Below are positions 13,401 to 28,400 of a DNA stretch of 64,000 bases, piece by piece (position 1 is the stretch's first letter; the number at the start of each line of letters is the position of its first letter). The notes beneath the pieces were generated by a model that saw nothing but the letters and a program-made list of their open reading frames with translations, did no database searches and was not told where the DNA came from. Origin of the DNA: Siphonodentalium dalli (Eukaryota > Mollusca > Scaphopoda > Gadilida > Siphonodentaliidae). The stretch covers positions 52,219,349 to 52,283,348 of the forward strand of contig CP136062.1 of NCBI GenBank assembly GCA_032622095.1, read 5' to 3'. A program made the position numbers and the translations under genes.

Positions 13401-16400
13401 CAGTATCCCTCAATTATAATTTGATTACGTTTTGTACACAGAAATTCCAATTTTAAGAGACGCCATTTTATGGCTGGAGCCATAAAATCAATTTATATTA
13501 AATTATTAACTTTTAAATTATTAAATTTTAAGATAGCCTATTAACCTGAGCGTTTACAGAATACATCTTCGACTCAAATTACTTATATTTCTATATAGTA
13601 TCGATACTAGATCGTTGTTATCACCGGGAATTTATTGAAAATGGCGTACAGTACCCCTTTAAAGGTACTAAATCCGATTCGATGGTCACCATATAATCAG
13701 ATTTCAACAACAACAACAACAACAACCAATTTGTTTGAAATGTCCAAAAATAATGCTAACGACAGTCAACTATAGTAACAAAAAATTCCCAAAACGTGTT
13801 ATGTATCAACATGTTGTTCAACGAAATCTGGCCGTATATCTAACACCCAAAGCAACTTGATTTTACGGTTATCCATCTTCATCGGTAACTGTCAGCTTGA
13901 TGAATATTTGACAGGCCGCCAAAAATGACATATCTCGAGAAATATTACATTTCAAAAATCGACATCTGATCACTCTTAGCTTTGATGGGTGGATTCATCG
14001 ACTAGAATAAAATATTTTTTGCCACCCCCCCCCAAGTCACATAAATAGTTATTTGGGAGCGTTAATTCGGATTATGCATCTTTAATTCACAAAGCATTAA
14101 TATGTGAGATGAAAATATATTATTAAAATGTTCGTTTAACCCTTTACCCAACAGAAGGGCCCTGTGCCAATGCATTCTCTTATATATGCGAGTCGACCAT
14201 AGGTCGCCTCGCATATATAAGAGAATGCATTGGCTTAACACATTAAAAATTATAAAATTGTTAAAGAATGTAAGAAAAAATGGTAAAAAGTGTTAAAAAA
14301 AGATTTTTTTTTAGGCCAATGCATTCTCTTATATATGCGAGGCGACCTATGGTCGACTCGCATATATAAGAGAATGCATTGGCACAGGGCATAACTGTAA
14401 CCATCACAATGTGGTCAATGAGCCGGTTCCAATGATATCCATATTTGTATGGTTTTATTGAGACAGACAGAAGATATTTTAGGCTGTTGAAGCTTTATTT
14501 GGCCGGTTTGTTGGGTAAAGGGTTAATTCCGCGAAATAGAAACTTATACATGCAGTAACTCCATTTGGTGGTGAATATCGAACAGTAGCTTGGTCTTTGC
14601 CCCAATGGAACCAGTCGCCAGATTCGTAGTAACCTGACCCTTTTTGCAAAGTTGGGGGAGGGGTTGAGATGTCATCCCAAACCTACCGTAGCTACGTCCC
14701 TGATCTGGGTACTCGAGTCCTCAGAACCACGAGGTATAATAGTATAATATTTACACCACAACGGAAGTAATTCACACGCATGAATTTGCCCCGTACCCGA
14801 CTCAATCGTTTACTGGCCTGGGTATACAAGGCTAGATCAGATAACCCCTCAAAAGTATTCTTAGTGAAATGACAAGAGAAATAATAAAAACTACGTATAA
14901 CAATATATCTATTCCATTTGCGCTGAGAAATGATGAAATATGACGATCGGTTAACTGCATGAAACTTGTAAAAAGACACGGTTTTAGACACCTATGTTGG
15001 ATCAAGTCTCATTTATATATATATAGAACGCCGTTATACACCAAACATTAGACACTATGTTGTCGCCCGCTCATGTATGTCATTTATAATATACCTGCAC
15101 ACAATTAAGGTAACCACTATAGTCACCGAAGATCGTTAAATTTCAATATAAAGGTATCTCATATATCAACCAGACGCGATTGTCTCAAACGATAACATTC
15201 AAATCACATCGAATCGAACAAACGAGATTTTATCCAACCTTGAAGTTGAACATAACTATCAGCGAACCTTTTTGTCTCTTTTGACAAGTTTTGCATGGGA
15301 ACCTGCATGGTTGCTTTTGATAAAAAAATCCACTTTACTATATACACCCGCGTAATCCGAGGGTGTCACCCTTTATAGGCCTGAATCCTGAATACCAGAT
15401 AAAACAGAGGGGTTAATCCTGCGTACCAGACTACCACTGAGTTAACTTGAAGAAACTATATATGATACAAGTCATATTTATTTAAACTTATATAATAGTT
15501 ATCACACATTTTGCTGATTTAACGTTCTACAAAATATCAAGATGTGTGATACTGAATTACATAAAAATATACTATTTTTGGTCAAGATATAATGAAAATT
15601 TGAAGAAAAAAAATGCAAAAAAGCTGCATATTAGCCTTGTTGTTAAATTATGAATACCGGTTAAAAACCCTCGTGCCGTGTGAAAATGGCCCGAACCACG
15701 AATCATAACATTTGTGTACGGGGTGCTGACGTAAAATATTGATAACTTTGTGTCACAGGGGCAGGCGCGTATATAGACGGAAGCGGCGTATATGGGCTGC
15801 GCAAAAGGGGGCGGGCAGCGGAGTGCGTTGCAGGCCCCTGTGCTTTGTGTGCTATAATGTGCATGCCCATACTGAGGCTGAAGGGGTCACTCTCACCAAA
15901 AAAAGTGATGAAGGGTACACAGGATTTTCAAAATGTGCTGAAGGGCACACAGGATTTGAAATGTCGTTCTAAATGACATTCAGTTTTCGTATCTGCCATG
16001 ATTTCTGTTAGTGAATAATTGTTTACGTTCAAATGAATATTAAAATGTACTGAAAACAAACTGCTAATGGGCGCAGACTTTCATAAACACAATTTAAGTA
16101 ATGGTGTTCGTGCCGATCACAAATCCTGTGTACCCTTCAGCACATTTTCAAACCCTGTGTACCCTTCAGCACTTTTTTTGGTGAGAGTGACCCCTTCAGC
16201 CATACTGAGACTACCGAGTGTACATAGGATGATTACGCCACACATTAGCACTCGGTCATTATTCATACCTGGATCTCGATCACACATGTCATCAGTGAAA
16301 TGGTCTAGCAACCAGTGCCTCTCGGCGTCTCAAACAGTTTAATGATCTTCCAGGATTGTAATGACAATTATAATTGATTGATTGATTGATTGATTTATTG

Positions 16401-19400
16401 CATAAGTCACATAACAGTGAAACAAGCAAAACATATATACACTATGTACACAACTTTGAATATCACATTAATCATTGTTCATTTCATATACACAGCAGTA
16501 ATTAAATTAGATTACACAATAATAGGCGATAGACTTAACAAGTATGATAATTACATGTGTTCACCCATAACAATAAATGATTTCGATTATATAGTATAAG
16601 ACACCTTCTTAAAGGCACACCTTAGGAATATGCATAGTCTTTTTATGAGGCTTATATTTTGAAGAGATAGGAGACCATGGAATTTCTCTCTCGTAGGGTT
16701 CTTCCAAAAGTACCCAGGGATATATTGTTTTCTGATTTCATCCAAATGACTGCATATAATAACTAAATGGTATTCGTCTCCTAAATATTCTCCACATATG
16801 GTGCATATCCTATTGTCATTATCATTCTGAGATTTCTTCTAGCTAACCTCGAACGGAGTCAGTTTTAGCGTTTTTCGTGATATATCCACGCCAGTGTATT
16901 TTACCATACTTTAAATTTGTATGGACTTTATATAATATGTTTATGTAATGAATTTTAATTATTCAAGTAATAGAATAAAGAAGAAAAAACCTCCCACAAC
17001 ATATAATCTGATCCATGCATAAATCAATATAATATATAGACCAAATTTTCATTACAAATTGTGTTGGACATGGGTTAAATCACCACATCAGTGTGCGCAC
17101 GCGCAATTCGACATGTATAATCACGTGACATCTAATGGGTTTCACTTGGAAAATACGGCGGTAAATGCTATTATTTTGTGAGATTATTCATATCGACACC
17201 AATCTCTAGACACTCGTGATATACTATCGATTCCCCCAACATATACATTGTTTGATTTTGAATGCATGCGTTTGTTAAATGCCACCAATTTATATGCCAA
17301 CAGCGGAGATCTTACAAAAAAATCTTGAATCTTTCAAAAAAGTTCTGTTTCTATATTTAGACATTTTCATTAAGCCACGTGTGGTGATTGTTTGTAAACA
17401 CTGTTCTCAAACAATGTGTATTATATGTGGGGGGGGGGGGGGGGGGGGGGTCGAGTCGAGATTATATCACGCGTGTCTAGAGTTTGATGTCGATATGAAT
17501 AATCTCAACAGGTGCATTTTTTAATTTAATGAGCAGCTTGGAGACAATTAAATAAAATAATTAGTCCAACAAATTACTATTTCCTATATTTTAATATTTG
17601 GATATTTACGATTATCTTAATCCTTTTATAAGAGGTTCGTAAATGTCCAATGCAATTACAATTAAGCGTAAAACAAATTAGATTACGCTTAAGTGTAATG
17701 GCATTAGGCTTATTAGTAAGCGTAATGGCATTATATGCTTAAGCATAATGTAATTACGCTTACCCGGTAAGTGACAGTGTAATGGAATTACGCTTAAGTG
17801 TAATTGTTTATTAAATGTGAATTTGGCCTCCCATACATGTACATGTACGTATATAGCCAGAGTAGAGATCGATTCATTGGATGATCTAGCTACTAGTTAT
17901 GCAGCCGATGCACCATGTTTTCATTTCTTATAATTATCAAACAATTTTGATCACAGTGACATTACAGCAGTATGACTGCAGGAGCATATGATTTACTAGT
18001 ATGTTTAATTTGAGGCTTTAAAAGTATGTCGTTTTAAAGATACGGTAAGCGTTGGTGGTCGGTATTGCTATTAAAGTAGTCACAGCTGTTAAAACTACCA
18101 TAAGCAGACAGATTATTGTATTATAGACAAATTTTGTTCCTATATATTGCCAATCATAATTATCACGTAAATTGCATGTTATTGCCATGTTATTACTCTG
18201 TGTTATGTAAACAAATGCCATGTTACGTAAACAAACAGAATGTAAAAGAGTATGTGATTGTGATATTAAGCAAAACACTCAACACAGGGGAGACCACACT
18301 AATTGAAATTTGGCTAGAAAGGGCCACCAATTTGTTTACAACATTCCGATATAGTGCTTGTTAATCCTTGCTACGCTATATTACGGTGTTGAATGGGTCG
18401 CTGAATCACTCTCCAAAAGATTTGTCACAGTGTTGAGTGTTTTGCTTATCACTCACTATTTACATGCTGTATATAAACAAACACGATCGGCTCACACAAA
18501 GCTTGTTCTGTTGATAATATTGCATACTATCATTATACCTCACCCTCAGTATATTCTTGAGGAAATTATCATAATTTGGTAAACATTTATTTCTAAATTA
18601 TAACCTACAGTAATGCTCTTAATTAATCGACTGCTTAACCACAGCAGAATTATGGGTAACTTTTCAGGATTTAGTCGGAAATATGGCTTGTTGCCATTCA
18701 TCGGAAAGCTCTCCCCGAGAGCTTTCCGATGAATGGCAACAAGCCATATTTCCGACTAAATCCTGAAAAGTTACCCATAATTCTGCTGTGGTTAAGCAGT
18801 CGATTACTTAGGGCATTACTGTATAACGAAGGCCATCTGTGTCTTTAAAACAGCAGGCTGAATTGTTGTTAGTTTAACCCATCAGGATCAAGATGCAATA
18901 CGATCTTTCTTTGCATGTATATTAAAGGATTAATTGCTATTCCTATAAGTCATCATTCCTCATGAAATAGTATCTTGGCAGCTTTATTTCACTTGTGATT
19001 AAATCGTCATTATATACAATGTAGGACACTATTTTTATAATTAACTTGTGTATATATAGACGTAAGATAATCTAGAGCAACAATGTTACTCTGAATACAT
19101 GTATGTCCATCTGCTACCATGGATACATGACTCTTCTCTACATGTAGGTATGAGTCAAGTCTTGCAAAAGTGTGTCTGTAATTTGCAGAGTGAGGTCCAC
19201 TGAGGGTGAATTTAGTGCAATATCCTGCATGGCAGGTTAGATTAACCAAATTCACCCTCTGGGAGCCTCATTCTGCTTAGGCCTCAACTGCTATGGGAAG
19301 CCTATAGGATCAGATTGAAGTTCCCCAGTTGAAGTTGGTGATGTTCACCCATTAATCAACATTTTATCTTCTGCAAATTATATAGAAGGGAAAAGGTAAT

Positions 19401-22400
19401 TAAAAACAATGTTAATTTATCTTCATTAGGGGATATACATGCAGAAACTGAACAGAAGGGAAAAAGTAACTAAAAACATTGTTAATTTCAATAATTTGAG
19501 ACTACAGATGCTTCCCAGAAGATGAGGCCTAAGCAGAATGAGGTCTCCAGATGGTGAGTTTGGTGTTGCTAGCCCATTGTGCTGTTTAGCATCACTAAAT
19601 TCCACCCTCTGGGGACCTTATTCTGCAAATGACAGACACACTATTTGCAGGCTCGTACTGTATATTTTGGGTAGGAGGTTCCGGAAACCAACAGAAAAAA
19701 ATGGCCTTATTAACCCTTTCAGTACCAAGTCCGATTTTTGTATCAACCCATATTTCCTTGATCATTTTTCAAATTTATTGATTATAATAATGTGATACAT
19801 TGATGGAAAGAGCTCTAAGAGCTCCTTCCATCAATGTATCACATTATTATAATCAATAAATTTGAAATTTTGAGCTCTTTCCATCAATGTATCACATTAT
19901 TATAATCAATAAATTTGAAAAATAAGGGTTGATACAAAAATCGGACTTCCTGGCACTGAAAGGGTTAAAAAACAATGCTGATATCTTTTTATATGCTCAC
20001 AGATCAAGAAGAAGGAGGATGGTGTCCGGCAGCTGAGGCACCTCACTGGGTCGATATAAGTTTCTTCAAGCTCAAGAAAATCACAGGATTAAAAATCCAA
20101 CAGCCAGCACAGTCAGCTGGCCAGACTAACAACAATTATGTGCTGGAGTTTACAATCAGTATTGAGAGCAAGGATGCCAAAACAGGTGTCCTTGACATTG
20201 AAATATCTAAGGTAACTTGAGAGCCAATACAAATGGCAAAATTATTAGTCTGACATTGTGTTGAATTATCATGACTCAGTTGAACATAAACAACAAGAGG
20301 TCAATGTCACACCATGTTACTGTCAATCAGCCGTATTAATGCATATGTTCTGGCAGAACAGTTCTGCGGACAGTCTGGTCATTCATAGCAATTTCCAAAT
20401 TTTACATTTACTCCAGAAAAATTACCAAAATGCGTAGTTAATGATGTCATCAAAAAAAGCAGGCCAGTGAGAACGGATGGAACCGTTGTCAGGGTTTCCC
20501 TTCTGTTGACGACTCTAGACGTAAACATAGGATAATAATGTGGCTCTCTGAACAGTCAAAGACTTGATTCTTGCTAGTTGCCCACCAACAAATTATGTAA
20601 TCACATAATACATGTATGTTTAGTCAAGTTTTTATCAAAACTTAACTATGAGGCCCCCACCCCCCCTTTTCGTACGCCGTATTCCATGCCCTGTTATGAG
20701 GTACGCCGTATTCCGGCCCCTCTGTTAGGAGGTATTCGGTATTCCAAATATACCGGTATTCGTACGCCGACCTTCCAAAAAATGAAGTTTTCATATATTT
20801 TTATGTGTTCCATATGGCTGTTAACCCTTTACCCAACAAACCGGCCAAAACCGGCCAAATAAAGCTTCAACAGCCTAAAATATATTCGGTCTGTCTCAAT
20901 AGAACCATACAAATATGGATATCATTGGAACCGTCTCCTTGACCACATTGTGATAGTTACAGTTATGCCCTGTGCCAATGCATTCTCTTATATATGCGAG
21001 TCGACCATAGGTCGCCTCACATATATAAGAGAATGCATTGGCCTAAAAAAAATCTTTTTTTAACACTTTTTACCATTTTTTCTTACATTCTTTAACAATT
21101 TTATAATTTTTAATGTGTTAAGCCAATGCATTCTCTTATATATGCGAGGCGACCTATGGTCGACTCGCATATATAAGAGAATGCATTGGCACAGGGCCGT
21201 TCTGTTGGGTAAAGGGTTAACTGGTATTCCGTATTCCACCCTCTGTATTAAGTGGTATTCCGTATTCCATGGGGGGTGGGGGTGGGGGCCTTAACTATTG
21301 GTATGGCGAGGGACGGTTAATTTGGCATCCGGGTTGGCGGCAACAAACCTAACATACATGTAGCCATTTATTGATGGATTCTGACAAAATATTTGGGTAC
21401 CGGTATGTGAGTTAATATTCATGCCAGTGTGTCACTGTATCCTTGCCCAGGTCTGTCCCAACTTTCTAACCAGAGTTATGCCATTTGTTTTTTTTGTGTA
21501 GAAATTTTATGTCTGTTGGCGCGATAACTTGAACAACTATTAACCATTTCATTCATATTTGGTATACAGATCTTTGACAACAATATCTCGATCAAGATCG
21601 AAAATATATTTTGACCCATTTTTTTACCTGAATTAAAAGCCCTTAGTTCGTCTATTTTTAGCAATTTTCAGAAATTCACGCGTGCCAAAAGCAGATTTGT
21701 CTGATTCTTGTTACCTGAGTTACAGTAATGCCCTAATTAATCGACTCCTTAACCACAGCAGAATTATGGGTAACTTTTCAGGATTTAGTCGGAAATATGG
21801 CTTGTTGCCATTCATCGGAAATATCTCACTGAGAGCTTTCCAATGAATGGCAACAAGCCATATTTCCGACTAAATCCTGAAAAGTTACCCATAATTCTGC
21901 TGTGTTTAAGGTGTCAATTAATTAGGGCATTACTCTACAGTCATTAGTTGTCTATTTTAGCAATTTTAGGAAATGTTATGTTCATTAACACAATAACTCA
22001 AACAAATGTCGACCATATTTCATATTTCATCCATATTTAATATGTGGACCTTTCGCAACAATATCTCGATCATGTTCGAAAACCAGGTATGTCTGATTTA
22101 TTTTACCTGAGTTATGGTCCTCAGTTTGTCTTTTTACGCAATTATATGACCATTAGCATGATAACTTGATCAAACTTTAACTGATTACATTCATATTGGG
22201 TTTATGGACTTTTCACAACAATATCTCAACAATTTCGAAAACCAGATTTGTCAGAATTTTTTAACCTGAGTTACAGATGTCGACCAATTCCACTCATATT
22301 GGGTATATTGATCTTTCACAACAATATCTTGATTGAGTTAAAAAACCAGGTTTGTCCATTTGTTTTATTTACCTGAGTTATGGCCCTTAGTTCTGAGATA

Positions 22401-25400
22401 TGGTTCTTTAGTTCGTCCATTTTTAGTGATTCTCACGTCGAACAGATTCACCAGAGCCATCTTTGATGAACAAACCTTGTTGTGTAATTGTTTTGTTTTG
22501 TCAATAAATTCAATCATATCTTATCTTGCAGAATTTCACCACAGGATTCAATGACTCAGTATTGGAAAAAGAGTTTTCAATCACTGAAGTCGAGGGAAGG
22601 CGAATTCGCATAATTCTCACAAAATCTGTTGGTCTTCCATGTCTACGACTTGATGTGCTTGGATGTGATGCTTCATGTAAGTGCTAGAGCATTTCTTAAT
22701 AAGAGTCTATCTTGTCCAGACCACAATTACAACAACAACAACAACAATTATTTGTTACAAAATAATTTACATCTATATTTCAGATAGCTTTTAAGTTTTC
22801 TTATTTAGTTTAGTTTCTCTATATCCCCAAATTGACAGACAACACAATGCATAATCGAGGTGTCCAATGGGTTCACATGACCACCTTCGCCTCTGGGAAC
22901 TTAAATCTGAGTCTTTGTCTCCAATAGCGGATGAGACCATGCAGAATAATGTCCCCAGAGACTTAATTCTGCAAATGCCTGGCACCGTATTTTAAAGCTT
23001 GTTCGCATGTTGAAACAAATGCCTGTAAACATAACTGTTATAGCACAAGTCATTTTATTCACTAACATTTGATCAAATCTTGAGGATATACGTGTATATT
23101 GGAAAAGTGGTATCCTGACAATTCCCCAAACGAACATTTCCCCACCCAGACATTTACCCACTGGTCATTTCCTGACCTCCATGAGCAGACATTTCCCCAC
23201 CCAGACAATTCCCCAACTGAACATTTCCCCACCCAGACATTTACCCACTTGTCATTTCCTGACCTCCATGAGCAGACATTTCCTCACCCAGACAATTCCC
23301 CAACTGAACATTTCCCCACCCAGACATTTACCCACTGGTCATTTCCTGACCTCCATGAGCAGACATTTCCCCACCCAGACAATTCCCCAAACGAACATTT
23401 CCCCACCCAGACATTTACCCACTGGTCATTTCCTGACCTCCATGAGCAGACATTTCCCCACCCCGAAAATTCCCCAAATGAACATTTCCCCACCCAGACA
23501 TTTACCCACCGGTCATTTCCTGACCTCCATGAGCAGACATTTCCCCACCCAAACAATTCCCCAACTGAACATTTCCCCACCCAGACATTTACCCACTGGT
23601 CATTTCCTGACCTCCATGAGCAGACATTTCCCCACCCAGACAATTCCCCAAACGAACATTTCCCCACCCAGACATTTACCCACTGGTCATTTCCTGACCT
23701 CCATGAGCAGACATTTCCCCACCCCGACAATTCCCCAAATGAACATTTCCCCACCCAGACATTTACCCACTGGTCATTTCCTGACCTCCATGAGCAGACA
23801 TTTCCCCACCCAGACAATTCCCCAACTGAACATTTCCCCACCCAGACATTTACCCACTGGTCATTTCCTGACCTCCATGAGCAGACATTTCCCCACCCCG
23901 ACAATTGCCCAAATGAACATTTCCCCACCCAGACATTTACCCACTGGTCATTTCCTGACCTCCATGAGCAGACATTTCCCCACCCAAACAATTCCCCAAC
24001 TGAACATTTCCCCACCCAGACATTTACCCACTGGTCATTTCCTGACCTCCATGAGCAGACATTTCCCCACCCAGACAATTCCCCAAACGAACATTTCCCC
24101 ACCCAGACATTTACCCACTGGTCATTTCCTGACCTCCATGAGCAGACATTTCCCCACCCAGACAATTCCCCAAACGAACATTTCCCCACCCAGACATTTA
24201 CCCACTGGTCATTTCCTGACCTCCATGAGCAGACATTTCCCCACCCCGACAATTCCCCAAACGAACATTTCCCCACCCAGACATTTACCCACTGGTCATT
24301 TCCTGACCTCCATGAGCAGACATTTCCCCACCCAGACAATTCCCCAACTGAACATTTCCCCACCCAGACATTTACCCACTGGTCATTTCCTGACCTCCAT
24401 GAGCAGACATTTCCCCACCCAGACAATTCCCCAACTGAACATTTCCCCACCCAGACATTTACCCACTGGTCATTTCCTGACCTCCATGAGCAGACATTTC
24501 CCCACCCAGACAATTCCCCAAACGAACATTTCCCCACCCAGACATTTACCTACTGGTCATTTCCTGACCTCCATGAGCAGACATTTCCCCACCCCGACAA
24601 TTCCCCAAATGAATATTTCCCCACCCAGACATTTACCCACTGGTCATTTCCTGACCTCCATGAGCAGACATTTCCCCACCCAGACAATTCCCCAACTGAA
24701 CATTTCCCCACCCAGACATTTACCCACTGGTCATTTCCTGACCTCCATGAGCAGACATTTCCCCACCCAGACAATTCCCCAACTGAACATTTCCCCACCC
24801 AGACATTTACCCACTGGTCATTTCCTGACCTCCATGAGCAGACATTTCCCCACCCAGACAATTCCCCAACTGAACATTTCCCCACCCAGACATTTACCCA
24901 CCGGTCTTTTCCCTGTGGTACACTGTTTTGATGAACGTCATAGAGTGTTTCAACTAGATTGCAATTTCAACTCAGTTGAAACAAATATTTCAACAATTAG
25001 CAACCTACAATTGTTGTTGAGTGAACTCTTGTACATAGCCTAGGCCTATATAATTCCTTGTTAAGTTGTCCTGGAATCATAAATATTCATCCATAAATTA
25101 TTATCTGTCGAAATATATTCGTATTCAGTAAAATTACATGTCCATTATGGAAATTTTGTATAATTTATTACATATTCAGCATTGGAATGATAAAGAGAGA
25201 TTATTATTCTTGTTACATTAAAATAAAAAATAGCGTTTCGGTCACTTCAGTGTGAAAAAATTAAAACAGCTGGAAACCTGCTTTAAGTTTGTTAAGTTTT
25301 TCAGAGAATGTAGAAAGCATGTATTGGCATTTCATATATTTAGAGATCTATCTTGTCCACCTGTTTCATACCTATCATGTTTTACATTAAAATACGTCCA

Positions 25401-28400
25401 TTGTGGAAATGTCTGACTCATATATCTAGAAAGTTGGGAAACATCCCGTGGGCAAATGTCTGGCTCATATATATAGAAAGTGGGAAAACATCCGGTGGGG
25501 AAATGTCCGGCTCATATATCTAGAAAGTGGGAAAACATCCGGTGGGGAAATGTCTGGCTCATATATCTAGAAAGTGGGAAAAAATCCGGTGGGCAAATGT
25601 CCGGCTCATATATCTAGAAAGTGGGGAAATCTCCAGTGGGGAAATGTCCATTTAACTAAAAAGTGGGAAAATCTCCGGTGGGTAAATGTCTGGGTGAGTA
25701 ATTGTCCATTTTGTCAATTTCAAGGAGGATGTAGAAATGTCGGGTGGGGAAATTTCCGGGATTCGCTTAATGTGTCAACATCATTAACAGAACAACAAAC
25801 ATTGAAATAATGAAAGCCTGTCAGATGTATATTATGAAATCTGGAAGATTCTAGCTGATCAACTTGGAACGAAGTGTCCAGGGACACATTATCGAACACT
25901 ATTCATAATTTAAAGAACAAAACTAACTCTGACAATTGAAGCAGTAATATGATTAATTATACCCCCATGTCAAAAGATGGGAGGTATACTGGATTACATG
26001 TGTCTAGCCATGCGTCCATGCAGCAGTCCGTCCATCCATCCGTCTGCCCATATATCTCAACCATGGGTTATCAGATCTCACTCAATTTTGGTATGCAGGT
26101 TTGTCATCAGGAGAGCTTTCAAATGAGGGTTCATTGACGTTGTTCACATTTTCCATTCAAGAGTTATCCCGCTTTGTTTATCTGAAAATGTTGGATTTCC
26201 CTCCGTCCGCTCTTATATCTTAACCATGGGTTATCGGATCTCAATTAATTTTGGTATGCAGGTTTGGCATCATGCGGGCTTTCAAAAGAGGGTTCATGGA
26301 CGTTGTTCCCATTTTCCATTCAAGAGTTATCCCTCATTGTTTATTTGAAAATGTTGGATTTCCTTCTGTTGTTTGTTAGAATTGTGAAGATATTTGTTCG
26401 TTCATCACATTTATTTTCACAATTTGGTTTTCCACCTGCCGATATTTCAATTTATCCCATCATGGTGCAACCTCTTGTTATTACTATTTTCAAAGAAAAT
26501 TTAATGAAATGAAACCTCCACATATAACACTCTATAACACACATGGTTATAAAAGACTGAAACTGAAGAGACAAGGACTTTTATAAATGCCACGGGCTTG
26601 TTGTCCGATCCTCGCTTTTTGTTTTTAGCCATTTTATCGAAGATATCTGGCATTGGTCTATAGTAATGCCCTAAATAATCGACTCCTTAACCACAGCAGA
26701 ATTATGGGTAATTTTTCAGGATTTAGTCGGAAATATGACTTGTTGCCATTCATCGGAAAACTCTCACTGAATAGTGAATAATCGACTCCTTAACCACAGC
26801 AGAATTATGGGTAATTTTTCAGGATTTAGTTGCCATATTTCCGACTAATTCCTGAAAAATTACCCATAATTCTGCTGTGGTTAAGGAGTCATTTACTTAG
26901 GGCATTACTGTAGCTTAGAAGTTTGTTTCTTTGCATGATGATATTTAATAATAAGTATTAATTTTCTTGATCAGCTGACATCATTCCGGAAGCAAAAACT
27001 CAGGTTACCGTTTCTATCGACTACAAGAGCTCGGCGAATATGGCATTGGTGTGCGATATTGACAACCTTGAATCATACGCTGTCCTGTACAAAGTCACAT
27101 GGTATAAGGATGACACTGCTCTTAACACGACCCTCCTCAATCGTAACCAGCTGCAGCATAAACTGGCGTTATCAACATCAGACTTCAAGGAGAACCATGT
27201 AAGTGTATCTGTTTTATGGTTTATGCCAGCATGGCAAAGGGGATGTCAGACCTAATAACTTCAAACTGGGTGCACAGCACCACACCGGCCCCCCAGACTA
27301 GCAGGAAAATACAAGTATGAAGGGTCGACTGGTAACCGAGAGTGACCCCTCGGCTATCTACATTTAGTCAACAAGGGATATAGAATAGTAAAATGACTGC
27401 TCATTCTACCGCTATACATATAATTTTTCAAGTGATATGTGTATAAAACAGTGTGTGCATATCATGATGGAAAAGGAATGTAGCTGCAAGACATATTAAA
27501 GATATGGGGGTGGTTTATGGTTCTGTTGCCCAATTTGAACATGTACAGGTTTCCTCGTCCATCATGATATAAGATTTGTGAGGCATGATCCTGGAGCGGT
27601 TTACACAAATTTGGAAAAGATTTTGAACGTACATACCAAAGTAAAGTTAAATAGCCAAAATAGATAATTTTGAACATTTAATAAAGAGATCCCATATTTA
27701 GGAAGGGTCGAAATGACACCGGAGAGTGTCATAAGTTGCTAGGTCTTCACTGCTCTTGATTCATGACTTCCTAAACTGTTGCCATGTTGATCCTTTTCGG
27801 CATTTATCAGGATGACACTGCTCTTAACACGACCCTTCTCGATCGTAAACAAATTGGCGTTATCATCGTCAGACTTCAAGGAGAACCGTATAAGTGTATC
27901 TGAGAGGCTGTCTGCCAAAAGATGAAAGCTAATTAAAACTGAAGGGTATACTCTCACCAAAAACAGTTCTGAAAGGTTCATAGGATTGGAAAATGTACTA
28001 AAGGGTACAATCCTGCAAGCACACTAAACTCAGGCTTGGGACCAGTCAAGGTGTTTAACCCTTTACCCAACAGAACGACCCTGTGCCAATGTATAAACAA
28101 TTTGCAATGAATTGGTCTCTCAATAAACGCTAATAGTTTGTATAAACAATGTGCAATGAATTGGTCTCTCAATAAACACTAATAGTTTCACTATGCACAA
28201 GTTACATAAAAGAATAAATAACGACCTTGCTAAAGAGTGAAATGAAGCCTTAACCAAAACCAGTAATGCACTGCTTGTGTGATGCCTTTTGATGGCCGGA
28301 TTATCTGGAGGTACACTCAATAGTAACTACTCAACAATATCTTTAATACTTTCTATACTAAATACTCATTGACGAGTAGTTATCCATCAGGAAATGTTCA

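Larger units (their letters stand above)
7421..20002. other. intron 1 (12.6 kb), repeat-filled
   Basis: Holds the TTCCGAAGG, 122-bp and 31-bp arrays, H, I, G, J, B, E, F and C elements and two foldbacks. Stretches 7790-9360, 14530-15870, 16210-17100 and 17830-18600 show only short AT-rich open frames, with one inverted pair (GCAAAACACTCAACAC at 18262 and complement at 18430). Confidence 0.7.

Noticed and set aside
14692-14991. 99-codon - strand frame
   Set aside because: No motif or compositional sign of coding; single isolated frame in repeat-rich intron.
23099-24931. 610-codon open frame of His/Pro-rich 29-residue repeats
   Set aside because: It is the 87-bp minisatellite read in one frame. 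A second + frame is equally open and a - frame is open over most of it, and variants between units are not biased to synonymous sites. Kept as a repeat.
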